Source: Riptortus pedestris
Taxonomy: Eukaryota; Arthropoda; Insecta; Hemiptera; Alydidae
Direction of reading: 5' to 3'
Length of the DNA stretch: 64,000 bases
Assembly (NCBI GenBank): GCA_019009955.1
Contig: CM032233.1
Coordinates: 129,888,501-129,952,500 of the forward strand
Shown: in pieces, positions 22,186 through 33,929 of the stretch
Layout of the letters: each line of letters starts with the position of its first letter
How positions within the stretch are numbered: position 1 is the first letter of the stretch
Notes under the pieces: generated by a model
Databases searched by the model: none
Seen by the model: only the letters and a program-made list of their open reading frames with translations
Told to the model about the DNA's origin: nothing
Translations under genes and position numbers: made by a program

Positions 22186-24110
22186 TTTAGCAGATTTCCA
22201 CTAAGGGAAATCAACTACTGAGATTGTACTCATGACGTGATTTTTTTTTATGAAAATGAGGTCAATCCAAAATGATTATATATATATACTAGCTCAGATA
22301 CCCGGCTTCGCCCGGGAATTTATTTGAGGCTGAATGGTGTGGTATTTTTTTGGCAAGGCTTTACTTCGCACTATATTTTGACATTTTCCCGTCCCAGTGT
22401 TTAGGGTTTATACCCGTTGTTGCTGTGAATTTTTTAATAATAAAATTAATTTTTATGTAATACTTCACTGCGCTCCATATTGTCATATTTCCCGTCTCCT
22501 GTGCATTATGCATAGCTTTGAATTATTAAGGTCAAAATATTAACATAAATTTGAATTAAGTTTTCCATGTTAGGTACCTGGTAGTTCATATTGGAATGGA
22601 TTGATGAGCATATCAATATTTCTACGCAAATTACTTGCTTCATACATTGTTCCCGAAAAAATGTATAAAACAAAAGTTACTATAAAGAACAAAGTAAACA
22701 ACTTTTGTTATGTGCACGTTTGTCGGAAAACAAATAGATAACGAAATATCGCGAATTTTTATTTCAGGCCTCCCTTATAACCCCCACTCCCGTTCGAACC
22801 TAAAAATTGTAATATAGCTTATAATCATGGAAGAATTAATGCTAATTGATATACCGAGTTTTGTTAAGTTCGGTTCAATCGTTAGTGGCCAATAAAATTG
22901 TTGGCTCCCGCTAAAGTTTTAGTGTATATCTCGTTTATACTTCGCTATAAGACAAAAGTAAATATAACAAAAGTTACTTCAAATAAAAAAATAAACTACT
23001 TTTGCCATGTTCATATTTGCAGAAAAACGAATAGAAAACGAAATACCGCTATTTTTAAATTCAGACCACCCTTACAACCCCCACTCCTGCCCGTCCCTAG
23101 AAATGTTGGTATGGCTTATTATAATGAATGCGTTAGTGCTAATACACATACCGAGTTTTATTTAGTTCGGTTGAGTCTTTTGTGCCAAATAAAATTGTTG
23201 ACTCTTGCTATAATTTTTAGCGTATAACTCATTTATACTTTGGTATACGACGAAAGTGTATATACAAAAGTTACTCTAAATAATAAAATAAATAACTTTT
23301 GTTTGTCTATTTTTAATTTCAGGCCTCCCTTGTAACCCCCACTCCTGTTCGTCTCGGAGAATATTAATATAGCCTAAAGACTAAGTTGGGCAAGTAGTAA
23401 TATACATACCAAGTTTAATAAAATTCGGTTCAGCCGTTAATGCGTGAAAAGGTAACAAACAAATTAACTAACAAACAGACACGAAAGAAACAAAATGCAG
23501 GTATGTGTCTATGACATGTGAAACGAAAAGTTATCGTGAAATTTCAGGAATATTTGTCTGTTACCGCTCTAGCGGTCGCAATTTTTATTTGATCGTTACC
23601 AAACTGGATTAAACGTTTTATATAAAACTAAAGATCAAGTTCGTTAACGGCTGAAATCGGACCAGAGGGAGGGGGGGTTTAGAGGTGGGAATTCCGAAAA
23701 TTCAAAATATATCCGTTCTTATACGTCATACTGAATAATTGTATAGAACCAATATTATTGCCAATTTAATGGTCTATAAATGTTGTTATATACATGTTTT
23801 TTCTATCTTCAATATTAATCGAGATATTAGCATTTTTTAGATTTCAGCTCTCAGTCAACCCCTAATTTCAGTAATCGCACATTAAAAATAAGCTATTATA
23901 TCAGGAACAATCTTATTTCAAACTGAAATACCAAATATTGCGTTGAACAAATCTTTTCTAGATGAAATACAGGCAAATGCGATCTACCCCCCCCCCCCAC
24001 CTCCACTCCCGACGTTTGTTCTTGGTTTACTAAAATTAGTGTGAGTGAGATTATTCTGATTTATTATAAATTACAGTACTAGATATACTACCGTGTATGC
24101 GGGTCACAAT
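22186..24110 (-). mobile_element. Family A copy split by a family B insertion
   Basis: The 3' terminus is at 22186-22255 (TTAGCAGATTTCCACTAAGG, TACTCATGACGTGATTT). The element resumes at 23551 with CTGTTACCGCTCTAGCGG and continues through the G-run and a long-lineage interior to about 24110. No 5' terminus is visible. Confidence 0.8.
22287..23550 (+). mobile_element. Family B, near-full-length
   Basis: The head is ACTAGCTCAGATACCCGGC. There are at least three internal monomers with GTATACGACRAAAGT and AACTTTTGTTA, then TTCGGTTCAGCCGTTAATGC, GTGAAAAGGTAACAAAC, and the end GTGAAATTTCAGG. It was inserted in the (TA)n core of the family A copy. Confidence 0.8.
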
Positions 24111-24194
24111 TGAAATATCTTTTAAATCGTTAGAGATATCACAAAATTGCAATGGACCAATGTTGTAGCTCTCTTCAAGATCTTTCAGATGCCC

Positions 24195-24310
24195 TATTTA
24201 TTAATTCCAAAACATTTAGTTTCAATTATTAAACGCGCGTTTAAAAAGTAGGCGTTTCCTCTTTACTCCACATTTTTTTTAATCTACTCCAAAAAGAAAG
24301 AAACACTTTT
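24195..24310 (+). repeat. Dispersed repeat shared with 8505-8628
   Basis: It contains TTTATTAATTCCAAAACATT, ATTAAACGCGCG and GGCGTTTCCTCTTTACTCC, in the same order and orientation as the other copy. Confidence 0.7.
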
Positions 24311-25164
<854 letters not shown>

Positions 25165-25411
25165 TGGAATAGATGCTAGCTAAATACTTCCACTTATGGA
25201 ACAACTCGTTAGATATAGGTTAGTAGGATGGAAGCAGCGTGTTTCCATATTGCCTGAATGATGACATTATTTAATTGGGCAGAAGGTCAATTAAACCCCC
25301 TTCACTAATTAAGATTAGTTTATGCCTCTATTAGTTGCACGTTTTACATATATGAGTAACTTGCGAGCCCATTCTACATGTCAATTCTGTCAAAAACTTA
25401 GAAATGACAGT

Positions 25412-25740
25412 ATGTCGCAAGGGGCAGAGTAAACTAAGCAGATTTCCCACCTGATACACTCCTGATCTCATCCCACGATATATTCTCTATTCCTTAATAA
25501 AAAAAAAATCCAATGACTAAAAGTGGGGGTTTGCTGAAAGCTGCAAAGCTGAAGGAAGTTCGAAAAACATCTATAGAACAACGATTGTAGGAAATCACTA
25601 GATAAACAAAATTGGATCCACAACATTTTTCAATCCGTCACATAATAAGGAAGATATTTTGAATTTTCGAATTCCCCTCTCACCCCCCCCCCGTATTTCA
25701 GGTATGCTTACAGCCATTAACAATATAATCTTTAATGCTG
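25412..25740 (+). mobile_element. Family A, fourth 5' lineage fragment
   Basis: It has GGGGCAGAGTAAACTAAGC and GATTTCCCACCTGATACAC, then CCCACGATATATTCTC. It ends after AATCCGTCACATAATAAGG and a C-run. The inner 5' region matches 44547, 61231 and 61600. Confidence 0.65.
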
Positions 25741-26130
25741 AATGAAAAAGTTACATATTGTGTATGGGATTGTTGGTGTTGTTACAAATAAACATTTTCG
25801 AGTTAAGAACGTAAAATATTAATTGAAACACGGTTGGAATATCTACATTAAATATTTTATAAAGCTTTTAAATTCAGATCAATATATTATATTTGCATTA
25901 AGTAAATTATACGGGTTTTAATGTAGACATGTTTCACCTGAATTATGCATGTTTTAACTGCCTGATTTGATGTTTTTGATGTATTAAGTGCTTTATAATT
26001 ATGTATACCTCTGAGCGAACTGAATAAAAATAACTTTTAGCTTCTAACACTTAATATCTGCATATATGTCAATCTTAATTTTAATAATGACCAGACGAAT
26101 AAACCTTCTCATTCCCAAATTTCCGATCAG
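25741..26130. other. AT-rich intronic sequence, no gene seen
   Basis: Nothing recognised. Confidence 0.4.
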
Positions 26131-26640
26131 CAGTCTTTGGTGACCCCAGCTATAGTTCTAAGTGCATATCATGTTTATATGTACTTCGTTATACAGCAAA
26201 AGTCCGTCACGCAGTAAACTAAGCAGATTTCTCACGTGAAGTTATACAATAGAGAAATATCCATACGAGAGCCGAACAGTTATGGCAAATGGCCGAACTA
26301 GCTTTTGGCGGGAAACTCACTTGTCCGTTATCGGGCCAAATTTAATAAAAGTGCACATATCTCAGTTAATATTCAAGATAGAGAATAAATGTATATAACA
26401 ATATTTATAGTAAATTTAATTTACAATAAGATTGGTTCTGTACAATGTTTTGATCCGACGTATGGTAACGGAGATATTTCGAATTTTCGAAAATCCCCCC
26501 CTCAAAACCCCCCTCCCACTGGTCCGATTTCAGCCATTAACGAATTTGATCTGTCTTTTTGCATAAAACGTTTAAATATCGAGTTTGGTAACGATCAAAC
26601 AAAAATTGCGACCGCTAGAGCGTTAAGAGACATATATTAT

Positions 26641-26691
<51 letters not shown>

Positions 26692-26941
26692 ATAATTTTT
26701 TATAAATAGATATATAAATCGATGGAGGATCGATGGACATTTGAAGAAAATTTTCGAAAATCGCGTCATGAGTACGACCTCCCTTAAGGGAAATCTGCTA
26801 AAAGTGTATACAACAAAAGTTACTCTACATAAGAAAATAAACTTATTTCATCATATGCCTGCTTGTCAAAAAAAAAAAAAAAATGGAAATTGAAATATAG
26901 CGCTTTTGCAATTTAGATAACCCTCTCCTCTCTGCTCTTGT
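26131..26941 (+). mobile_element. Family B fragment split by family A
   Basis: CATGTTTATATGTACTTCG and TTATACAGC lie before the insertion. GTGTATACAACAAAAGTTAC and TATAGCGCTTTTGCAATTT lie after it. The pieces are collinear with 42260-42400, where the sequence is uninterrupted. Confidence 0.6.
26199..26801 (+). mobile_element. Family A, complete, short lineage
   Basis: It runs from AAGTCCGTCACGCAG (the 5' hairpin lost its GGGGCTGCG arm) to GGGAAATCTGCTA. It contains TAACGGAGATATTTCG, ACCGCTAGAGCGTTAAG and (TA)n. It sits in an A-run of a family B copy (CAAAAGTG in the uninterrupted relative at 42281), with no visible target duplication. Confidence 0.85.
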
Positions 26942-27722
26942 TCGTCCTTCACGCAGAGGCTGCGTGAACTAAGCAGATTTCCCGCGTGAAGTTTATCAAC
27001 AGATAAATCTACATACCAGTAACACTACACCATCGAGAATATTAAGTGAATAAATACAAACGATAATGAGAAACCTCCCGACGGAAAGCATCTGAAATGT
27101 AAACAAACAGTTCTGCCAACTTCATACCGCAAAGAAAACAACTACTGTAATATATCGGAACATAACGTATTAATTTGATTGAAAACTTTTTACTATATCT
27201 AGTACTGTAATTTATAATGAATCAGAATAATTTTTATCTCAATCAATCAAATGTATGTAGTTCAAAAACTTAGGAATGGGAGGGGGGCACCCGAACATAT
27301 TTGCATGTATCTCGTATAATAAATGTCATTTGTTTACTTGAAAACAATATGTGGTATTTAAGCTTCGAATGATGTGGTTTGTAACATAACCGAGTATTTT
27401 TTATGTAACATGAGTAGAAGTGGGGGTTTGCTGAAGGCTGAAAAGTGAAAAATCCAAATATCTCTATTAATATTCAAGATAGGAGGTAAATGTATATAAC
27501 AATATTTATAGTACATTTTATTTGATATAAGATTGATTCTATACATTTGTTCGATACAAGGTATAGTAACAGAGATATTTCGAATTTGAAACTCTCCCTG
27601 GTCCGATTTCAGCTGTTAACTAACTTGATCTTTCTTTTTACGTAAAAATATATCTAATTATCTATTGTAAACCTTCGCGTGGGAAATCTGCTTAGTTTAC
27701 ACAGCCCCTGCGTGACGGACTT
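26942..27722. mobile_element. Family A, two 5' ends facing outward
   Basis: The left end is a plus-strand 5' terminus (TCCTTCACGCAGAGGCTGCG). The interior is long-lineage up to TTTTTACGTAAAAATATA. The right end is a minus-strand 5' terminus (GGGAAATCTGCTTAGTTTAC, CCCCTGCGTGACGGAC). No 3' end is present, so the unit has about 60-bp inverted termini made of two 5' ends. Confidence 0.75.
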
Positions 27723-27859
27723 TAATCACTACACAATGTAATTGAAGATCACTACATTTATTTACACACTTGATATATTAAGTTTTACTATTAACCATAA
27801 TATTCACTGTTAACTTAACGTTCTTATTACACGGCACAATGACGGGAAATCTACTACAA

Positions 27860-28143
27860 CGCAAACATCTCGATTAATAATCTACGTAGTGAAAAAAACC
27901 TCACATTTATAGACCATTTAATTTATCAATAAAATTGGTTAGGGGTTTTATACACTTTTTCAATCCGGCGTATAATAACGAAGACATCTTGAATTTTAGA
28001 AATTCCTCCCCTCTAAACCCCCCTCCCTCCCCTCCGTCCGATTTCAGCGGTTAACAAGCTTGATCTTTTTATTTACATAAAACGCTTATATATCGAATTT
28101 GGTAAAGATAAAACAAACATTTTGACCGCTAGAGCGGTAACAT
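27860..28143 (+). mobile_element. Family A core fragment
   Basis: It carries ATCTCGATTAATAATC, AATCCGGCGTATAATAACG, GTCCGATTTCAGCGGTTAAC and GACCGCTAGAGCGGTAAC, then (ATGT)n. Both termini are absent. Confidence 0.65.
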
Positions 28144-28588
28144 GTATGTATGTATGTAGCTATCAAATTCAACGAAACTCTGAGTAAGCATCAAAATCTA
28201 CATATAACTATATTATCACTCTTAGGAGGCAGAAAACTCTTTAACGTACGAAACTCTTTAAGTTCCAATAAAATGTTAAAATATACAATTTGGTTGCTTC
28301 ATGAGTTCAATCATAAATGAAGATTAAAATGATATCTGGCAGTAACCATGAGTTTGAACCTTCAAGACTGAGATAATGAGGCCAAATGTTTTGGTGGAGT
28401 TGTAAAATGGGATTGATGGATATAGGAGATGGGGTGTAGTAATGAATGGCCAAGGGCGGTGGTTAAGTGGCGAGATAAGGTAGAGACAGGACTGGGTTCC
28501 TTCTTCCTTCCTAGATATGATATCGGGGGGGCTCCCGCTCCAACCTAGTTAGACCATATCCACACCGCTCTCCCTCCCCTCTCTCACT

Positions 28589-28595
<7 letters not shown>
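28144..28595. other. Intronic sequence, no gene seen
   Basis: Unique; nothing recognised. Confidence 0.4.
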
Positions 28596-28661
<66 letters not shown>

Positions 28662-28668
28662 CTCTCTC
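28596..28668. repeat. (CT)n microsatellite
   Basis: An almost pure CT tract flanked by C-rich impure repeats (28560-28680). Confidence 0.95.
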
Positions 28669-28841
28669 CCCTCCCATTCTAATTTTAAATGTTGTAGAAT
28701 AGATATAATATTCCGGTATTTTATTTCTGATTTTGTTTTCTATTCCTACGAATATATATTTTTTATTTGATGTCTTTACCGATTATTTTAACGTTTTCAA
28801 ATTGGAAAGCTCCATTTTGCCTGACATAATAGGAGTTGTTA

Positions 28842-28942
28842 TTGTGTGTGTTTGTGAGTGTCGTGTGTGTGAGTGTGTGTGTGTGTGTGTGTGTGCGCGT
28901 GTGTGTGTGTGTGTGTGTGTGCGTGCGTGTGTTTGTGTGTAT
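28842..28942. repeat. (GT)n microsatellite
   Basis: A GT tract with GC and GA interruptions. Confidence 0.9.
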
Positions 28943-28975
28943 ACCGAATTTACAAAAAGGTTCCATCCCTGACAA

Positions 28976-29320
28976 AGTAGAATATAATATATTCTTCTTC
29001 TTCACGAGCTCTATACCAGAGCGTGCTAGTGTCGTGATACTTGTGGATCAGGGAGAAACTACCGAGTAAATACGTCAGGCTCTCGGGATGACTAACGATC
29101 GTGACTGTCTTAAAACACCTCGACAGGTTTATTATTATATATATATAATTGTTTTTCTTTTTGGTGGCATTATGGATCTTAGGCATCTTCAGCCGCCCCC
29201 GAGTGAGACTCAAGGTATTCATGATGAGAGTTTTAAGTAGGTATTGAACTACTCGACATAAAACCACCGTTACCCAAGGAGGACCTGGAATGAGCTATCA
29301 CCAGTAGACTGAAGGGACCC
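28976..29320. other. Unassigned stretch before a non-LTR fragment
   Basis: No domain recognised. AAAACACCTCGACAGG at about 29113 is the reverse complement of a stretch at about 29369 inside the non-LTR fragment. Confidence 0.4.
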
Positions 29321-29321
29321 A

Positions 29322-29844
29322 TTGGGCCCGGGGGGGTCTGTGGTCAGTTCACCCTGTATCTGCTCCCTGTCGAGGTGTTTTGGCCTAACAGATCAACCAA
29401 ACTGTTACTGCGACTTAACTACTGAACAGACATACAGACACTTGCTCTATGACTGCAGACTACTAACGGACCAAAGAGAAGACTTTAAATCCCAATTAAA
29501 ATGCCGACAAGAAAATTGGCCTGCTGAGGAAAAACTATTATTTTATAAACATAATAAACCATTAAAAAAGTTTGCTGAAGAAATGTATGACTTCTTGAAC
29601 TATTAGAAACTTAAATACAGTTAAATTAATTATTCAGCATTGAATCCAAATTTTGTTTTAGTTTTTCTTTTCTTTTTCTTTTTCTTTATTGTAAATAATT
29701 TTATTGTATAAATATTTTATGTTATTATAGTTTAAAAAAAAAATGTTATGTATCAAGCACACGTTATGTACTAATTACTGTACGGGACGTGTGGCTAATA
29801 AACTCCCTTCCTCTAGGGTTACTTCAGGAAGGAAATAAATAAAT

Positions 29845-29872
<28 letters not shown>
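29322..29872 (+). pseudogene. Non-LTR retrotransposon 3' end with RT tail fragment
   Basis: The open frame 29322-29606 contains CYCDLTTEQTYRHLLYDC (C-x-C-x9-H-x4-C), the zinc-binding tail of an RT-encoding ORF2. It is followed by EKLLFYKHNKPLKKFAEEMY and a natural stop. An AT-rich 3' UTR ends at GAAGGAAATAAATAAATAAA, just before (TA)n at 29853. The RT core is missing. The first 25 residues do not look like the family and are probably flank. Confidence 0.75.
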
Positions 29873-29894
<22 letters not shown>

Positions 29895-29898
<4 letters not shown>

Positions 29899-30795
29899 CT
29901 AAAATCCCCGTCTTCGCGTGGAAATTCATTTGAGGCTGAAAGAAGATGGTATTATTTTTGGCAAGGTTTTACTATGCACAATATTTTGTCATTGCCCGTC
30001 CCTGTGTTTACGATTTATACCCGTGGCGGTGAGGTGGATTTGTTAATATTAAAATTATTTTTTCTGTAAAGCTTCACTGTCCTCAATATTTTTATATTTC
30101 CCTTCTCCTGTGCTTGTAGTTTTAGCAGATTTCCCTTAAGGGAAATCGTCTATTGAGGTTGTACTCATGACGGAATTTTCGAAATTTTTCTTCAAATGTC
30201 CATCGATCCTACCTAGTAGATGACGAAAATGAGGTCCGTTCAAAACTGTGTATATATATATATTTGTCTGTTACCGCTCTAGCGGCCGCAATTTTTGTTT
30301 AATCGTTACCAAACTCGATATTTAGTCGTTTTATTTAAAAAGAAAGATCAAGTTCGTTAACGGCTGAAATCGGACCAGTGGGAGGGGGGGTTTAAAGCAG
30401 AGGATTTTCGAAAATTCGAAATATCTCCGTTACTAAATGTCGGATCGAAAAATTGTACAGAACCTATCTTATTTCAAATTAAATTTACTATAAATATTGT
30501 CATATACATTTTTTCTCTATCTTGAATATTAACCGAGATATTTGCATTTTTATTAAATCGGGGCGCCTAATGGACGAGAGTTACTTTCCCGCCAAAAGCT
30601 AGTTCGGCCGTTTCCTTCACTGGCTCGGCTCTCGTGAAATTTCTCTATTGTAAAACTTCACGTGGGAAATCTGCTTAGTTTACGCTGCCCCTGCGTGACG
30701 GACTTTTTTTTATAACGTCGTGGACCATATAATTCATAATCATAGAAAGTATTCTGTCCATGTATGAATAAAAGTCCCTTTCCATTGATGCGGTA
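29895..30795 (+). mobile_element. Family B 5' part, split by family A
   Basis: It has GCTAAAATCCCCGTCTTCGC and CATTTGAGGCTGAAAG, then TCTCCTGTGCTTGTAGTT. It resumes at 30709 with GTGGACCATATAATTCATAA and AAAGTATTCTG. The uninterrupted relative is at 41761-42080. Confidence 0.75.
30120..30708 (-). mobile_element. Family A, complete, with empty site
   Basis: It runs from TTAGCAGATTTCCCTTAAGG to CCCCTGCGTGACGGAC and a T-run. All core blocks are present, with a very short TA tract (30248-30262) and CTCTAGCGGCCGC. The empty site in the family B relative at 41978-42010 is a T-run (GTAGTTTTTTTTTTAAAC), so the target was oligo-T. Confidence 0.9.
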
Positions 30796-31488
30796 CAAGG
30801 CCCAATGTGACAACTCTTTTAAGTGCGCTATTAAAAATACTTTTTTGTAAGTCTCGATTGAAAACTGTATATTCATATTGGTACATAGTGTGTTCAGTAT
30901 AGTACATCATATATTAACGGAGCAGAGTTAATAAATACCAGAAATAACAGGCACCTCTCCAGCGTTTATCCTTTTAAATTATTTATTTATGATAATTGAA
31001 CAAATTGACATTGCTGAGGATAACACTGCATTGCAAAAAGAATACGCATCAATTATCATGTAAACACAGACCAATGTGAGGTCTATGTTTACATTATATA
31101 CAAAAAGATCATTGTCATCAAGGCTCATCAGTATAAAAGGTTGCTTGACCCCGGGGTAGCTTTTACCATGCGACCATTGGAAGTAATTCATCCGCTAAGG
31201 AGAAATTCACAAATAACCCAATATCATGCAATTTTTAAATTATTAGCCTTGGCTTTCTGTTCCAGGGGCGAGAGATTTATTGCTCACTTTAATATTCTTC
31301 GACCCTTTTCTTCAGGCGGCCCTCCATTAGGGTCTAATGTCTGTCCGGTGGAGAAAAGGTCCGAAAAACATTAGGAAAATATAAATAACTCACCACAGCA
31401 GAGAATCGAAGGAATAATTCAAAAAGTATTAGAAATATCATTTTAAAATAATAAGAACTTAACATTTTAGTAGCATTTTATTGATTTG
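30796..31488. other. Intronic sequence, no gene seen
   Basis: A 77-codon frame at 31141 has no recognisable domain or splice context. The stretch is otherwise unique. Confidence 0.4.
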
Positions 31489-32633
31489 AAATTTTTCTTC
31501 AAATGTCCATCGATCCTACCTAGGAGATGACGAATATATAGGAATATATATATATTGGTCTGTTAACGCTCTAGCGGTCGCAATTTTTGTTTGATCGTTA
31601 CCAAACTCGATATTTAGACGTTTTATGCAAAAAGGCAGATCAAGTTCGTTAATGGCTGAAATCGGGCCAGTGGGAGAGGGGGTGGTATAGAGCGAGGATT
31701 TTCGAAAATTCGGAATATCTCCGTTACCATACGTCGGATCAAAAGATTGTATAGAACCAATCTTATTGCAAATTAAAGTTACTATAAATATCGTTCTATA
31801 CATTTATTCTCTATCTTGAATATTAACCAAGATATTTACATTTTAGCAGATTTCCCTTAAGGGAAATCAGCTATTGAGGTCGTACTCATGATGCGAGTTT
31901 CGAAAAATTTCTTCAAATGTCCATCGATCCTACCCAGGAGATGACGAAAATGAGGTCCTTTCAAAATTATATATATGTGTGTGTGTGTGTTAACGCTCTA
32001 GCGGTCGCAATTTTTGTTTGATCGTTACCAAACTCGGAATTTAATCGCTTTATGTAAAAAGGAAGATCAAGTTCGTTAATGGCTGAAATCGGACCAGTGG
32101 GAGAGAGGGGGGATATTTGAAAATTCAAAATATCTCTATTATTATGCTTCGGATCGAAAAAATTGTATAGAACCAATCTTATTGCAAATTAAATTTACTA
32201 TAAATTTTGTTCTATACATTTATTCTGTATCTTGAATATTAACCGAGATATGTGCATTTGTATTCTGTGTGTTGTCGCCAGGATTCGGCTATGTTCGGAC
32301 TTTCCACCGAGAGCTCTGGCGGCCGTTTCCTTAACTATTCATTCCTCGTGAATAGGTTTAGAGGTTTCTTACTACTACAGTTGTTATTAGGCAGATTTCT
32401 CTATTGTAAAACTTCACGTGGGAAATCTGCTTAGTTTACGCAGCCCCTGCGTGACGGACTTTTATTAATTGTAACGGACGAAATGAGATCGGCTAACTTC
32501 GGGTCTAGTCGTGAGTTTCGGACAAAAGCTAGTTAAGCCGTTTCCTTAACTGTTCGACTCTCGTGAAATTTCTCTATTGTAAAACTTCACGTGGGAAATC
32601 TGCTTAGTTTACGCAGCCCCTTCGTGACGGACT
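31489..32633 (-). mobile_element. Family A outer copy hosting another family A copy
   Basis: The left part (31489-31842) runs from the 3' block to GATATTTACATTT. The right part (32464-32633) resumes TATTAATTGTAACGG and runs to its own 5' end CCCCTTCGTGACGGAC. The break is in the oligo-T of CATTTTTATTAA, known from uninterrupted relatives. The terminal palindrome is truncated. Confidence 0.85.
31843..32463 (-). mobile_element. Family A inner copy, complete
   Basis: TTAGCAGATTTCCCTTAAGG at 31843 through (TG)n in place of most of the TA core, CTCTAGCGGTCGC, GAGCTCTGGCGGCCG, and the intact 5' end CCCCTGCGTGACGGAC. Confidence 0.9.
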
Positions 32634-32694
32634 TTTTCAAAACTCGTGTCATGAGTTACGACCACAATACTTGATTAGGGAAATCTGCTAAAAC
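32634..32694 (+). mobile_element. Family A, 3' end fragment
   Basis: AAACTCGTGTCATGAG through GATTAGGGAAATCTGCTAAA, followed by (AC)n and (ACGC)n to about 32796. Confidence 0.65.
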
Positions 32695-33049
32695 ATACAC
32701 ACACACACACACACGCACGCACGCAAACACACACGCACGCACGCACAGACGCACACACACACACTTACATGTACGACCGCACGTACGCAGGCACGCACAA
32801 ATCCGTGTCTGTAGGCCGCATTTTAAAATGAACATATAACTACAAACAGTGTATTTTTGATTTTACGTTTCAAAACACTAATAATTTATTTGATTTTGTA
32901 TTTCGAAATACTTTATTGGAAATACTGCCCAGGTGTGATTTGAATCTGTGCCTATCCAACTATAAAAAAAATTTTACTTTTATACAGTGGGCTGATTCCT
33001 AAAAGTGACCATACAAATAGAGTAATTTCTTATGAAATGTATGTTTCAG

Positions 33050-33121
33050 GGATCTGCTAAGTAACAACATTTCGGAACTGACTCAATCATCCTTCGCTGG
33101 CCTACCCTTATTAGAAGATTT
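33050..33121 (+). CDS. LRR exon 2 of the 19708 gene (one 24-residue repeat)
   Basis: The exon is bounded by TTTCAG (33044-33049) and GTAAGT (33122). It is exactly 72 bp and phase 2 at both ends. With the two bases carried over from the first exon it reads L-DLLSNNISELTQSSFAGL-PLLEDL, one full leucine-rich repeat (LxxLxLxxNxIxxLxxxxFxxLxxLxxL). Cassette-like 72-bp LRR exons are characteristic of LGR-family receptors and several other vertebrate and insect LRR genes. The intron before it is 13,142 bp and made largely of transposons. No further exon was found to the window end, so the protein continues outside the window. Confidence 0.85.
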
Positions 33122-33239
33122 GTAAGTAATTCATTACAGTTTGCATTTCATATCTCCACTATATTTTAATAAATACTTTGTTAATAATAATAATAATCCT
33201 TTATTTGCTAAAATTTACACTTAATATTTACATATTATA

Positions 33240-33660
33240 AATATGTAACATATGGGTGCGAACCTGGAGACTGATAAAAAAATTTATCGAAAAGCTGCGT
33301 ACAACACAACGAAGTATGGAACAATTTTTGCCCAGCATTAGTTAAAAAGAACACAGAACGAAGAGCTGGATAAGAATAAGGACTGACCTGGAGGACATTG
33401 CTAAAAGTTTCTTTCTAAGGAAATGGAAATGGACAGGACATATGATAAGAAGACATGAAGATAGTCGGACCAGGAATATCATAGACACGTCACCTAGAGA
33501 ATATAAAAGAAGCAGAGGCAGACCAATGAAAAATTGGGACGAAGAGATGCGCCGCACTAGTGGTGGAGCAGCATGGACTAGAGTGGCTTACTATAGAGAG
33601 GAATGGAAGCTTCTCGGGAATGTACACTACCAGCAATCGATCCAGCAACTGTTAAAATAA
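33240..33660 (+). pseudogene. RTE-like endonuclease-RT C-terminal fragment
   Basis: The open frame 33442-33660 preceded by in-frame sequence from about 33350 reads RTDLEDIAKSFFLRKWKWTG, HMIRRHEDSRTRNI, then KRSRGRPMKNWDEEM and AWTRVAYYREEWKLLG. This is the well-known C-terminal tail (GHxxRR ... GRPxxRWxDD ... W...A.DR..W) of RTE-type elements often annotated 'endonuclease-reverse transcriptase'. Upstream stop codons break the frame and the RT core is absent. It lies 120 bp past the LRR exon in the next intron, same strand, but is not part of that gene. Confidence 0.9.
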
Positions 33661-33929
33661 TATATATAACACAAAATAAGTACATACTGAAACTCAAATA
33701 TCCTCAGTTAACGCTGATTTTGCTCAACCAATCAATAATGTTTGCATATATTGTAACTGTATATAAATATTTTGTTGTTCAACTAAAACTAAATGATAAA
33801 TGAAAGTAAACTCGGTGGCTAAATCTTGCCAATCAAATGAGGTGTTTATATAATCCTTTAATGTAAAGGAAACAATTATTAAATCCTTGAAGAATTATTA
33901 TAAAAATCACTTTAAATAACAACTAGTTA
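33661..33929. other. AT-rich sequence, no gene seen
   Basis: Nothing recognised. Confidence 0.4.
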
